A stretch of DNA of 64,000 nt from Rhodococcus oryzae (lineage in GTDB: Bacteria > Actinomycetota > Actinomycetes > Mycobacteriales > Mycobacteriaceae), in NCBI RefSeq assembly GCF_005049235.1, contig NZ_SUMD01000006.1:248001-312000 (forward strand). The letters run 5' to 3'. The notes beneath the pieces were generated by a model. The model was not told the DNA's origin. It did not search any database and saw only the letters and a list, made by a program, of their open reading frames with translations. Both the position numbers and the translations under genes were made by a program. This document shows positions 46,320 to 54,532 of this stretch, one piece after another. Each line of letters opens with the position of its first letter. The first letter of the stretch is position 1.

Positions 46320-46387
46320 TTTGCAATCGCTTGCTGTGGCGTTTACCCAGTGAAATGGGTCACCCGCGTCGGGATAGCCTTGCTCGC

Positions 46388-47212
46388 ATGGCACCCGACA
46401 AGACGCCCGGCCGGGCCGCGAAGCAGAACACCTCGAAGCGGGGCAGTGCTTCGGTCAAGCACCGCGGACCGATCCTGCTCCGCCGCGATCGCAAGGTGGA
46501 GACGACAACCACCGACTCGAGGCTGCTCGATCAGCGTGGGCCGACCGACTGGGTGCACACCGATCCGTGGCGGGTGCTGCGGATCCAGAGCGAGTTCGTC
46601 GAGGGCTTCGGAGCGCTCGCGGAGGTGCCGCGTGCGGTGACGGTGTTCGGCTCCGCGCGAACCGGGTCCGATCACCCCGAGTACACCGCGGGCCGTGACC
46701 TCGGTGCCGCACTGGCCGAGGCCGGGTACGCCGTCATCACCGGGGGCGGCCCCGGCGTGATGGAGGCCGCGAACCGTGGTGCCAGCGAGTCGGGCGGTTA
46801 CTCGATCGGGCTCGGCATCGAGCTGCCGTTCGAGCAGGGCCTCAACGAGTGGGTCGACCTCGGCATCAACTTCCGCTACTTCTTCGCCCGCAAGACCATG
46901 TTCGTCAAGTACTCGCAGGCCTTCATCTGTCTGCCGGGCGGGTTCGGCACCCTCGACGAACTGTTCGAGGCGCTGACCCTGGTGCAGACCCGCAAGGTCA
47001 CCCGGTTCCCCATCGTGCTGTTCGGCACCCAGTACTGGTCCGGCTTGCTCGAGTGGATCAAGACGACGCTGGTGGAGAGCGGCAAGATCTCCGAGAGCGA
47101 CGTCGAACTGCTCCACGTGACCGACAGCGTCGAGGAGGCCGTGCGCATCGTCGTCGAGTCGCAGCACGGCGTCGACGCCGCCGAGCTGATGGGCACCGAG
47201 GAGGAATGGTGA
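46388..47212 (+). CDS. LOG-family protein (TIGR00730, long form)
   Basis: 274 residues. A basic, disordered N-terminus (about 1-60) precedes a Rossmann-fold LOG domain: GGGPGVMEAANRGA and LPGGFGTLDELFE (PGGxGTxxE), with RK in FARKTMFVKYS. The family hydrolyses cytokinin-type or other nucleoside 5'-monophosphates to free base and ribose 5-phosphate. It overlaps the next LOG gene by seven bases, so both are coupled. ATG 46388. Confidence 0.88.
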   Translation: MAPDKTPGRAAKQNTSKRGSASVKHRGPILLRRDRKVETTTTDSRLLDQRGPTDWVHTDPWRVLRIQSEFVEGFGALAEVPRAVTVFGSARTGSDHPEYTAGRDLGAALAEAGYAVITGGGPGVMEAANRGASESGGYSIGLGIELPFEQGLNEWVDLGINFRYFFARKTMFVKYSQAFICLPGGFGTLDELFEALTLVQTRKVTRFPIVLFGTQYWSGLLEWIKTTLVESGKISESDVELLHVTDSVEEAVRIVVESQHGVDAAELMGTEEEW

Positions 47213-47757
47213 TCTTCCCGATCCGCACCATCTGTGTGTACTGCGCCTCCGGGCCGGTCGACGATTCGTACCTGGCGCTCGCGACGGAACTGGGCACCGA
47301 AATCGGCCGACGGGGGCTGCGGTTGGTCTCGGGCGGCGGCAACGTCTCGATGATGGGCGCGGTGGCAAGGGCCACCCGCGAGGCCGGTGGCTGGACCATC
47401 GGCGTCATCCCGAAGGCGTTGGTGCACAGGGAGGTCGCCGATACCGATGCCGACGAACTGATCGTCACCGACACGATGCGTCAGCGGAAGCAGATCATGG
47501 AGGACCGCGCCGACGCCTTCATCACCCTGCCGGGTGGGATCGGCACGCTCGAGGAACTCTTCGAGACCTGGACTGCGGGCTACCTGGGCATGCATGCCAA
47601 GCCGGTGGTCCTGCTCGACCCGGTCGGCCACTACTCGGGGCTGCTGAGCTGGCTGGACGGTCTGCGCGACGGCGGCTTCGTGCAGCAGCGGGCCCTCGAC
47701 GGGCTGCTCGTGACGTCCGGGGTCGGCGAGGCGCTCGACGCCTGCACCACCCCGTGA
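47206..47757 (+). CDS. LOG-family phosphoribohydrolase (Rv1205-like)
   Basis: 183 residues, the compact LOG form. LVSGGGNVSMMGAVARA and LPGGIGTLEELFETWT are the substrate/catalytic motifs, and RQRKQIM the phosphate-binding Arg/Lys. M. tuberculosis Rv1205 of this type is a cytokinin-activating enzyme that accumulates if not degraded by the proteasome. ATG 47206 follows GAGGAGGA and overlaps the upstream LOG gene. Followed by folP2 as in the Rv1205-Rv1207 order, with no fadD6 between. Confidence 0.9.
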   Translation: MVIFPIRTICVYCASGPVDDSYLALATELGTEIGRRGLRLVSGGGNVSMMGAVARATREAGGWTIGVIPKALVHREVADTDADELIVTDTMRQRKQIMEDRADAFITLPGGIGTLEELFETWTAGYLGMHAKPVVLLDPVGHYSGLLSWLDGLRDGGFVQQRALDGLLVTSGVGEALDACTTP

Positions 47758-47779
47758 TCGTCGGTGCCTGCATGTCACT

Positions 47780-48673
47780 ATGAAGCCCATGACCGAACCC
47801 CACCTCGCGGCCTCGCCGACCCTGTGCGGCAAGCCGGTGGCGACCGATCGGGCCCTGGTGATGGCGATCGTCAACCGCACCCCGGATTCGTTCTACGACA
47901 GGGGCGCCACCTTCACCGATGAGGCGGCCATGGCGGCCGTCCACCGGGCAGTCGACGAGGGTGCGGACCTGGTCGACATCGGTGGCGTCAAGGCGGGCCC
48001 GGGAGACGAGGTGGACACCGCCGAGGAGATCCGCCGGGTGGTGCCGTTCGTGAAGGCGATCCGCGGCCGGTACCCGGACCTGCTGATCTCCGTGGACACC
48101 TGGCGCGGCCCTGTCGCCAGGCTGGCCTGTGGTGCGGGCGCCGACCTGATCAACGACACCTGGTCCGGTGCCGATCCGACGCTGGTGGAGGTCGCGGCCG
48201 AACTGGGCGCCGGATACGTCTGCTCGCACACCGGCGGCGCCGTGCCCCGGACCCGGCCGCACCGCGTCCGCTACACGGACGTGGTCGCGGATGTGGTCGA
48301 CGAGGTGGTGACGGCGGCGCAGCGGGCGCGCGATCTCGGCGTCCCCGCCGACGGGATCCTCATCGATCCGACCCACGATTTCGGCAAAAACACCTTCCAC
48401 GGGCTCGAGTTGTTGCGGCGCGTGGACGTTCTTGTAAACACCGGGTGGCCTGTCCTGATGGCACTGAGCAACAAGGATTTTATCGGGGAGACTCTAGGTG
48501 TAGAACTCGCCGAGCGGTTGGAGGGTACGTTGGCAGCAACAGCATTGGCAGCCGCAGAAGGTGCCCGAGTCTTCAGGGTCCACGAGGTCGCATCCACCAG
48601 ACGAGTGGTCGACATGGTCGCCGCGATCATCGGCACCAGGGCGCCGGCCCGCACGGTCAGGGGGCTGGCATGA
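47780..48673 (+). CDS. folP2: Dihydropteroate synthase-like FolP2
   Basis: 297 residues, pterin-binding TIM barrel. ALVMAIVNRTPDSFYDRG is the first DHPS signature, DIGGVKAGPG the second, and LISVDTWRG, LINDTWSG and the late DPTHDFGKN follow. FolP2 (Rv1207) is a second DHPS paralogue in mycolata; the M. tuberculosis protein has been reported not to show normal DHPS activity, so the reaction is uncertain. ATG 47780. Overlaps gpgS by four bases (ATGA). Confidence 0.9.
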   Translation: MKPMTEPHLAASPTLCGKPVATDRALVMAIVNRTPDSFYDRGATFTDEAAMAAVHRAVDEGADLVDIGGVKAGPGDEVDTAEEIRRVVPFVKAIRGRYPDLLISVDTWRGPVARLACGAGADLINDTWSGADPTLVEVAAELGAGYVCSHTGGAVPRTRPHRVRYTDVVADVVDEVVTAAQRARDLGVPADGILIDPTHDFGKNTFHGLELLRRVDVLVNTGWPVLMALSNKDFIGETLGVELAERLEGTLAATALAAAEGARVFRVHEVASTRRVVDMVAAIIGTRAPARTVRGLA

Positions 48674-49596
48674 GGACGAGCACGAGCGGTGAGCGTGTCT
48701 GGTCGGAGGCGAACAGCTGGGACCACCCGGCGTGGAGCATCGCCGACCTGATCGCGGCGAAGGCAGGCCGGACGGTGTCCGTCGTGCTGCCCGCACTGAA
48801 CGAGGAGAAGACGGTCTCCGCGGTGGTGGACACCATCCATCCGCTGCTCGGCAGCCTGGTGGACGAGCTGATCGTGCTCGACTCCGGGTCAACCGACGAG
48901 ACCGCGGAACGGGCCGCCGCGGCGGGGGCCACCGTGGTCAGTCGCGAGCAGGCGGTGCCCGGCCTCGCGCCGGTCCCCGGCAAGGGCGAGGTGCTCTGGC
49001 GCTCGATCGCGGCGAGCACGGGCGACCTGATCGCCTTCGTCGATTCCGACCTGATCAACCCCGACCCGGAGTTCGTGCCGAAGTTGCTCGGCCCGCTGCT
49101 GACGGTCGACGGCATCCACCTCGTGAAGGGGTACTACCGGCGGCCGCTGCGGGTCAGCGGGACCGAGGATGCGAACGGCGGCGGCCGGGTCACCGAGTTG
49201 GTCGCGCGACCGCTGCTGGCGGCGATGCGGCCCGAGCTGACCTCGGTGCTGCAACCACTCGGCGGTGAGTACGCGGGGACGAGGGAACTGTTGTCCGCGG
49301 TCCCGTTCGCGCCCGGGTACGGGGTGGAGATCGGGCTGCTGCTCGACACCTACGACCGGCTCGGGCTCAGCGCCATCGGCCAGGTGAACCTGGGGGTGCG
49401 CAAGCACCGCAACCGGCCGCTGGTCGAGCTCGGCGTGATGAGCAGGCAGATCATCGGCACCATGCTCCGCCGGTGCGGTATCGAGGATTCCGGAGCGGGG
49501 CTGACGCAGTTCCTGGCCGAGGGCGACTCGTTCGTCCCGGTGACCACCGAGGTGTCGCTGGCGGACCGGCCGCCGATGAACACGCTCAGGTCGTAG
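48670..49596 (+). CDS. gpgS: Glucosyl-3-phosphoglycerate synthase GpgS
   Basis: 308 residues, GT81 retaining glycosyltransferase with GT-A fold. VVLPALNEEKTV begins the nucleotide-binding half, DSGSTDETAE follows, and FVDSDLINPDP holds the DxD metal motif. GpgS joins glucose from UDP-Glc to 3-phosphoglycerate, the first step of methylglucose lipopolysaccharides. Equivalent to Rv1208, after folP2. ATG 48670. Complete. Confidence 0.94.
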   Translation: MRTSTSGERVWSEANSWDHPAWSIADLIAAKAGRTVSVVLPALNEEKTVSAVVDTIHPLLGSLVDELIVLDSGSTDETAERAAAAGATVVSREQAVPGLAPVPGKGEVLWRSIAASTGDLIAFVDSDLINPDPEFVPKLLGPLLTVDGIHLVKGYYRRPLRVSGTEDANGGGRVTELVARPLLAAMRPELTSVLQPLGGEYAGTRELLSAVPFAPGYGVEIGLLLDTYDRLGLSAIGQVNLGVRKHRNRPLVELGVMSRQIIGTMLRRCGIEDSGAGLTQFLAEGDSFVPVTTEVSLADRPPMNTLRS

Positions 49597-49652
49597 GGCA
49601 GGCGGGTCACCGGGTTGCGGCGCATGTCGGACCGCCGTGACAGGATCGGATC

Positions 49653-49964
49653 ATGTTCACGGTGCTGCTCTATCTGCTGATCATGGCGCTGGTCGGTGGG
49701 CTGCTGTTCCTGGCCGCCTCGGCGGTGTTCGGGCGCGGTGAGGAGATGGCCCCGCTGCCGCCGGGGACCACAGCCACCATGCTCCCTGCCGAGGACGTCA
49801 CCGGCGCGGACGTCCGCGCGCTGCGGTTCCAGCAGACCGTGCGCGGGTACAAGTCCGCCGAGGTGGATTGGGCGCTGGATCGGTTGGGTCGCGAGATCGA
49901 TTCGCTGCGGGGCGAATTGGCGAGCCTGCGCGAGGCGCCGGTCTCCGGGCCGGAGAAGCCATGA
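49653..49964 (+). CDS. DivIVA-domain membrane protein (Rv1209-like)
   Basis: 103 residues. One N-terminal TM (LLYLLIMALVGGLLFLAASAVFG) then the DivIVA domain motif DVRALRFQQTVRGYKSAEVDWALDRLGREI as a short coiled coil. Such proteins link polar or envelope complexes to the membrane. The order gpgS - this gene - tagA matches Rv1208-Rv1210. The stop overlaps the next start (ATGA). ATG 49653. Confidence 0.88.
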   Translation: MFTVLLYLLIMALVGGLLFLAASAVFGRGEEMAPLPPGTTATMLPAEDVTGADVRALRFQQTVRGYKSAEVDWALDRLGREIDSLRGELASLREAPVSGPEKP

Positions 49965-50545
49965 GCGAGGACGTGTCCTACGACGGCCGGACCCGGTGCC
50001 CGTGGGCGGTCGACGGGTCGGGATCTCGGATCTACCGCGACTACCACGACCAGGAATGGGGTGTGCCCCTGCGAGGTCGGGACGAGCTCTTCGAGCGGCT
50101 GTGCCTGGAGGCCTTCCAGTCGGGGCTGTCCTGGATCACCGTGCTCCGCAAGCGGGAGGCCTTCCGCTCCGCGTTCGCGGGGTTCGCGGTCGAGGCGGTG
50201 GCCGCGTTCGGAGCCGACGACGTCGAGCGACTGCTCGGCGATCCGGGCATCGTCCGCAATCGGGCGAAGATCGAGGCCTGCGTCGCGAACGCGCGGGCGG
50301 TGCTCGAGATGCCGGACACCGATCTCGACTCGCTGCTCTGGTCGTTCGCCCCCGAGCCACGCCCGAGCCGGTTACGTACCGTCGGCGAAGTTCCCGCGGT
50401 GACCGCGGAATCGACGGCCATGGCCAAGGAACTCAAGAGCCGGGGGTTCAAGTTTGTGGGTCCCACCACGGCATATGCCCTGATGCAGGCGACCGGGATG
50501 GTCGACGATCACCTGCTCGATTGCTGGGTCGAGGTGCGCCGCTGA
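49961..50545 (+). CDS. tagA: DNA-3-methyladenine glycosylase I (Tag)
   Basis: 194 residues. RCPWAVDG and YHDQEWGVPLRGRDELFERLCLEAFQSGLSW are the family start; zinc ligands are the early Cys and His (RCPW, YHD) and the late His/Cys in DDHLLDCW. The helix-hairpin-helix DNA-binding part follows. It excises 3-methyladenine from alkylated DNA. Equivalent to Rv1210. ATG 49961, coupled to the DivIVA-domain gene. Confidence 0.94.
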   Translation: MSEDVSYDGRTRCPWAVDGSGSRIYRDYHDQEWGVPLRGRDELFERLCLEAFQSGLSWITVLRKREAFRSAFAGFAVEAVAAFGADDVERLLGDPGIVRNRAKIEACVANARAVLEMPDTDLDSLLWSFAPEPRPSRLRTVGEVPAVTAESTAMAKELKSRGFKFVGPTTAYALMQATGMVDDHLLDCWVEVRR

Positions 50546-50629
50546 CCCCGGTTTCCGGTCCGCATTCGATCGGAAACGAGACTCAGGTTCCCGGCATTCC
50601 TTGCAATAGGGAAGAATGGCACATGTGAT

Positions 50630-50650
50630 CCCCGACAACAGCTGTCGGGG
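50630..50650 (+). promoter_or_regulatory. Hairpin in the DUF3117 leader
   Basis: CCCCGACA / TGTCGGGG with a 5-nt loop, 58 bp before the DUF3117 ATG and 85 bp after the tagA stop. It could terminate tagA or sit in the DUF3117 leader; TTGCAA (50601) and TGTGAT (50624) upstream give a possible promoter. Confidence 0.4.
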
Positions 50651-50707
50651 TACCGACGGTAAGCCTAGGCGCAGAGCTTGTCAGCGCAGATCTGGAGGGA
50701 GCAGGTA

Positions 50708-50875
50708 ATGGCGGCCATGAAGCCCCGGACCGGTGACGGTCCCCTCGAAGCCACCAAGGAAGGGCGAGGAATCGTCATGCGGGTTCCGCTCGAGGGTGGA
50801 GGTCGGCTCGTCGTCGAGCTGACCCCGGAAGAAGCCGCCGCGCTCGGAGACGAGCTGAAGGGCGTCACCAGCTAA
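50708..50875 (+). CDS. DUF3117 protein (Rv1211-like)
   Basis: 55 residues, nearly invariant across actinobacteria: MAAMKPRTGDGPLEATKEGR, then a beta-rich core (RVPLEGGGRLVVELTPEEA) and a helix. Function unknown despite strong conservation. ATG 50708 follows GGAGCAGGTA. It sits between tagA and glgA as in M. tuberculosis, here with an added methyltransferase gene. Confidence 0.93.
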   Translation: MAAMKPRTGDGPLEATKEGRGIVMRVPLEGGGRLVVELTPEEAAALGDELKGVTS

Positions 50876-50883
50876 CTCCTCGC

Positions 50884-50961
50884 AAGGTTCGGTGCGGCGC
50901 CCTTGTCGGACGCGAACCTTCAGGCATACGGCCCCGCTTGCCACCTCGGCTCGCGGGGTCT
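50884..50961 (+). terminator. Two hairpins after DUF3117
   Basis: AAGGTTCG (50884-50891) / CGAACCTT (50913-50920), then CCCCGC / GCGGGG (about 50932-50961) followed by TCTTTG. The second resembles an intrinsic terminator. Confidence 0.5.
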
Positions 50962-50991
50962 TTGCGGTGCAATCGACAGAGAGGCGGACCG

Positions 50992-51837
50992 ATGCTGGCC
51001 GAGGTCGTCGGGCTGCTCGCCTGCCCACACTGCGGCGGAGGACTGGACGTCGCCGATCGCACCCTGCTGTGCGAACAGGGACACAGCTTCGACATCGCCA
51101 GGCAGGGCTACGTCAGCCTGCTGTCCGGGGCCGCGAAGTTCACCGGCGACAGCGCCGAGATGATCGCGGCCCGTGCTCGATTCCTCGACGGCCACCATTT
51201 CGACCCGCTGATGGACGCGGTGGCGCGCGCGTGCGCCACCGATGTCCCGGTGGACCCGGCGGTGCTCGAGGTCGGCGCGGGTACCGGGCACTACCTCGCC
51301 GCCGTTCTCGACGCTCTGCCCGCGGCGCGGGGTATCGGTGTCGACGTCTCCAAGGCCGCCGCGCGATGGCTCGCCCGCAGCCATCCCCGGGTGGGCTCGG
51401 TGGTCGCCGACATCTGGACCCAGCTGCCGGTCCGCGCGCACGCCCTCAGCCATGTGCTGTCGATCTTCGCCCCGCGCAACGCCGCGGAGTTGCGCCGGGT
51501 GCTGCGGCCGGACGGAACACTGATCGTGCTGACCCCGACGGATCGGCACCTGCGTGAACTCGTGGACCTGCTCGGCCTGGTTCGGGTGGACGAGAACAAG
51601 ACGGTGCGCCTCGGCGCCAGCATGTCCGGGTACTTCGAGCGGGCCGAGCGGGTCGCCGTCGAGTACCCGATGACACTCTCGCGCACCGATGTCGACAGCC
51701 TGATCGCGATGGGCCCATCGGCCCGTCACCTCGGCGACGAGGCGAGGGCGCAGCGTATCGCCGGATTGCCCGAGACCTCGACGGTGACGGCCTCCGTCAC
51801 GATCAGCAGCTACCGCCCGCTCCCGGCGGCGGGCTGA
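50992..51837 (+). CDS. RlmA-family 23S rRNA guanine-N1 methyltransferase
   Basis: 281 residues. The N-terminal zinc domain has CPHCGG and CEQGHSFD (C-x2-C...C-x3-H), followed by FDIARQGYVSLL, both hallmarks of RlmA(I/II). The SAM-binding motif is LEVGAGTGHYLAAVLD. Family members methylate G745 or G748 in helix 35 of 23S rRNA; G748-type enzymes lower tylosin binding. The exact target here is not determined. ATG 50992. The 3' 28 bp overlap the end of glgA convergently. Confidence 0.88.
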   Translation: MLAEVVGLLACPHCGGGLDVADRTLLCEQGHSFDIARQGYVSLLSGAAKFTGDSAEMIAARARFLDGHHFDPLMDAVARACATDVPVDPAVLEVGAGTGHYLAAVLDALPAARGIGVDVSKAAARWLARSHPRVGSVVADIWTQLPVRAHALSHVLSIFAPRNAAELRRVLRPDGTLIVLTPTDRHLRELVDLLGLVRVDENKTVRLGASMSGYFERAERVAVEYPMTLSRTDVDSLIAMGPSARHLGDEARAQRIAGLPETSTVTASVTISSYRPLPAAG

Positions 51838-53015
51838 CGCCCGGTGTAGCCCTCGGCCGCGGCCTGGTAGACCGCCACGGTCTGCTTGGCGATCTCCTCC
51901 CAGGAGAACTCGGCGATCGCCCGTGCCCGGCCCGCCCGGCCCATCGCGGCCGCGCGGTCGCGGTCGGAGGCGACCGCGTTGACCGCCGTGGCCAGCGCGT
52001 GCTCGAACGCCTGCGGCTCGTAGGAGTTGTAGTGCACCAGCGTCCCGGTGACGCCGTCCTCGACCACCTCGGGAATGCCGCCGACGTCCGAGGCCACCAC
52101 CGCGGTCTCGGTGGCCATCGCCTCCAGGTTCACGATGCCGAGCGGCTCGTACACCGACGGGCACACGAACACCGTTGCCGCGGACAGGATCTCCCGGACC
52201 TGCGCGGTGGGCAGCATCTCCCTGACCCAGAACACATTGCGCCGCGCCTCGGACAGCTTCGCGACCGCCCGCTCGGTCTCCTCGGCGATCTCCGCGGTGT
52301 CGGGCGCACCGGCGCACAGCACCAGCTGCACGTCCGGATCGAAGTCGTGGGCCGCCGCGATCAGGTGGCCGACGCCCTTCTGCCGTGTGATCCGGCCGAC
52401 GAACGCCGCGATGGGAGCGTCCGGGTCGACGCCCAGATCGCGCAGGACCGAGGTCGGGCGTTCGCCGCCGAAGTCCGGGTACCAGACATCGGTGTCAATC
52501 CCGTTGCGCACCACGTGCACTCGATCCGGATTGACGAACGGATAGGCGTCGAGCAGGTCGAGGCGCATGCCGGCGCTGACAGCGATGATGGCGTCGGCGT
52601 ACTCGACCGCGTTGCGTTCGGACCAGGAGGAGAGGCGGTAGCCGCCGCCGAGCTGCTCGGCCTTCCACGGGCGCCGGGGCTCGAGCGAGTGCGCGGTCAT
52701 GATGTGCGGCACCCCGTAGAGCTCGCCTGCGAGATGGCCCGCCAGGCCGGTGTACCAGGTGTGCGAGTGCACCACGTCGGCCGCGCCCGCCGCCTGCGCC
52801 ATCCGCAGCTGCGCCGACAGCATGGTCAGCGCGGGATTGGAGCCTGCCAGAGCGGGATCGGGGCGGTGCACGATGGCGCCCTCGCGGGGCTCGCCCATGC
52901 AATGCACCTCGACATCGCAGAGCCGCGTGAGCTGAGCCACGAGCTCGGTGACATGGACTCCCGCGCCACCGTAGATCTCCGGGGGGTACTCCCTGGTCAT
53001 CATCGCAACCCGCAC
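51810..53015 (-). CDS. glgA: Glycosyltransferase GlgA/GlgM (alpha-maltose-1-phosphate synthase)
   Basis: 401 residues, GT4/GT5-like retaining fold: N-terminal YPPEIYGGAGVHVTELVAQL (nucleotide-sugar loop), VVHSHTWYTGLAG, then AFVGRITRQKG and the C-terminal VCPSVYEPLGIVNLEAMATETAVVAS with the catalytic Glu. Annotated as glycogen synthase; the mycobacterial homologue Rv1212c (GlgM) makes maltose-1-phosphate from ADP-glucose and glucose-1-phosphate for the GlgE pathway. Divergent from glgC, which supplies ADP-glucose. GTG 53015. Confidence 0.93.
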   Translation of the reverse strand: MRVAMMTREYPPEIYGGAGVHVTELVAQLTRLCDVEVHCMGEPREGAIVHRPDPALAGSNPALTMLSAQLRMAQAAGAADVVHSHTWYTGLAGHLAGELYGVPHIMTAHSLEPRRPWKAEQLGGGYRLSSWSERNAVEYADAIIAVSAGMRLDLLDAYPFVNPDRVHVVRNGIDTDVWYPDFGGERPTSVLRDLGVDPDAPIAAFVGRITRQKGVGHLIAAAHDFDPDVQLVLCAGAPDTAEIAEETERAVAKLSEARRNVFWVREMLPTAQVREILSAATVFVCPSVYEPLGIVNLEAMATETAVVASDVGGIPEVVEDGVTGTLVHYNSYEPQAFEHALATAVNAVASDRDRAAAMGRAGRARAIAEFSWEEIAKQTVAVYQAAAEGYTGRQPAAGSGR

Positions 53016-53089
53016 GCGATAAACGTAGCCGCCGAGCCGACTTGGGGCTACCGCTGGCGGGGGTCAGGCGCGGCCGATAGGTTGACAGG

Positions 53090-54304
53090 GTGAGGAGCCA
53101 GCCGCATGTGCTCGGAATCGTGCTCGCCGGAGGCGAAGGGAAACGTCTGTACCCCTTGACCGCTGACCGGGCCAAGCCGGCGGTGCCGTTCGGCGGGGCC
53201 TACCGCCTGATCGACTTCGTGCTCAGCAACCTGGTCAACGCCGGTTATCTCCGGATCTGTGTGCTGACCCAGTACAAGTCGCATTCCCTCGACCGCCACA
53301 TCTCGCAGACGTGGCGGCTGTCGGGTTTCGCGGGGGAGTACATCACCCCTGTCCCGGCGCAGCAGCGGCTCGGTCCGCGCTGGTACACCGGCAGCGCGGA
53401 CGCGATCTTCCAGTCACTCAACCTTGTCTACGACGAGGACCCCGAGTACATCGTGGTGTTCGGCGCCGACCACGTGTACCGGATGGATCCCGAGCAGATG
53501 GTCCAGCACCACATCGACTCGGGCGCGGGGGTCACCGTGGCCGGGATCCGGGTGCCGCGCAGCGAGGCGGTCGCGTTCGGCTGCATCGACAGCGACGAGT
53601 CGGGCCGGATCACCCAGTTCCTGGAGAAGCCGGCGCATCCGCCCGGCACCCCGGACGACCCGAACGTGACGTTCGCGTCGATGGGCAACTACGTGTTCAC
53701 CACGAAGGTGCTGGTGGACGCCATCCGCGCCGACTCGGAGAACTCGGACTCCGACCACGACATGGGCGGCGACATCATCCCCGCGCTGGTCGCCGCCGGG
53801 ATGGCCAATGTCTACGACTTCAAGGACAACGTGGTGCCCGGCGCCACCGACCGGGATCGCGGGTACTGGCGGGACGTCGGCACCCTCGACGCGTTCTACG
53901 AGGCACACATGGACCTGGTGTCCGTGCACCCGGTGTTCAATCTCTACAACCGGCGCTGGCCGATCCGCGGCGCGGCGGAGAACCTGGCGCCCGCCAAGTT
54001 CGTGCAGGGCGGGCTCGCCCAGGAGTCGGTGGTGGGCGCCGGCTGCATCCTGTCCGCCGCGACCGTGCGCAATTCCGTGCTCAGCTCCAACGTGATGGTC
54101 GACGACGGCGCCACCGTCGAGGGCAGCGTGTTGATGCCGGGCGTCCGCGTCGGCAAAGGCGCGGTGGTGCGGCACGCGATCCTGGACAAGAACGTGGTGG
54201 TCGGCGAGGGCGAGATCATCGGCGTCGACCTCGAGCGCGACCGGCAGCGCTTCGCGATCAGCCCCGGTGGCGTCGTCGCGATCGGCAAGGGTGTCTGGAT
54301 CTGA
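53090..54304 (+). CDS. glgC: Glucose-1-phosphate adenylyltransferase GlgC
   Basis: 404 residues. The nucleotidyltransferase start [25 protein letters not shown] is complete; [10 protein letters not shown] and EKPAHP hold metal- and sugar-binding residues; the C-terminal left-handed beta-helix carries the allosteric part. It makes ADP-glucose for glycogen and maltosyl pathways. GTG 53090; divergent from glgA with about 75 bp between starts. It is the last gene of the conserved block before the MreB/SEDS insertion. Confidence 0.95.
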   Translation: MRSQPHVLGIVLAGGEGKRLYPLTADRAKPAVPFGGAYRLIDFVLSNLVNAGYLRICVLTQYKSHSLDRHISQTWRLSGFAGEYITPVPAQQRLGPRWYTGSADAIFQSLNLVYDEDPEYIVVFGADHVYRMDPEQMVQHHIDSGAGVTVAGIRVPRSEAVAFGCIDSDESGRITQFLEKPAHPPGTPDDPNVTFASMGNYVFTTKVLVDAIRADSENSDSDHDMGGDIIPALVAAGMANVYDFKDNVVPGATDRDRGYWRDVGTLDAFYEAHMDLVSVHPVFNLYNRRWPIRGAAENLAPAKFVQGGLAQESVVGAGCILSAATVRNSVLSSNVMVDDGATVEGSVLMPGVRVGKGAVVRHAILDKNVVVGEGEIIGVDLERDRQRFAISPGGVVAIGKGVWI

Positions 54305-54532
54305 GTCACGTGTCCTGGTCGGGTAACGGTTCGAGATCCGGTTCGCCGCGGCGTCTCGGATGAGTAACGAGATCTTCGTTCCGCAATCCCTGAACCTCGT
54401 CTGCCTGGTCTAATGGAATGCTCAGAGACAGAATAGATTTCGACAGCGAGTACGCCCTAACCCAAGATCCGCCGGCCACCCGTACCGGTCAGTCGTACAC
54501 GCGCGCGGGGGCCCAGAGTTTCGGGACGCGCG

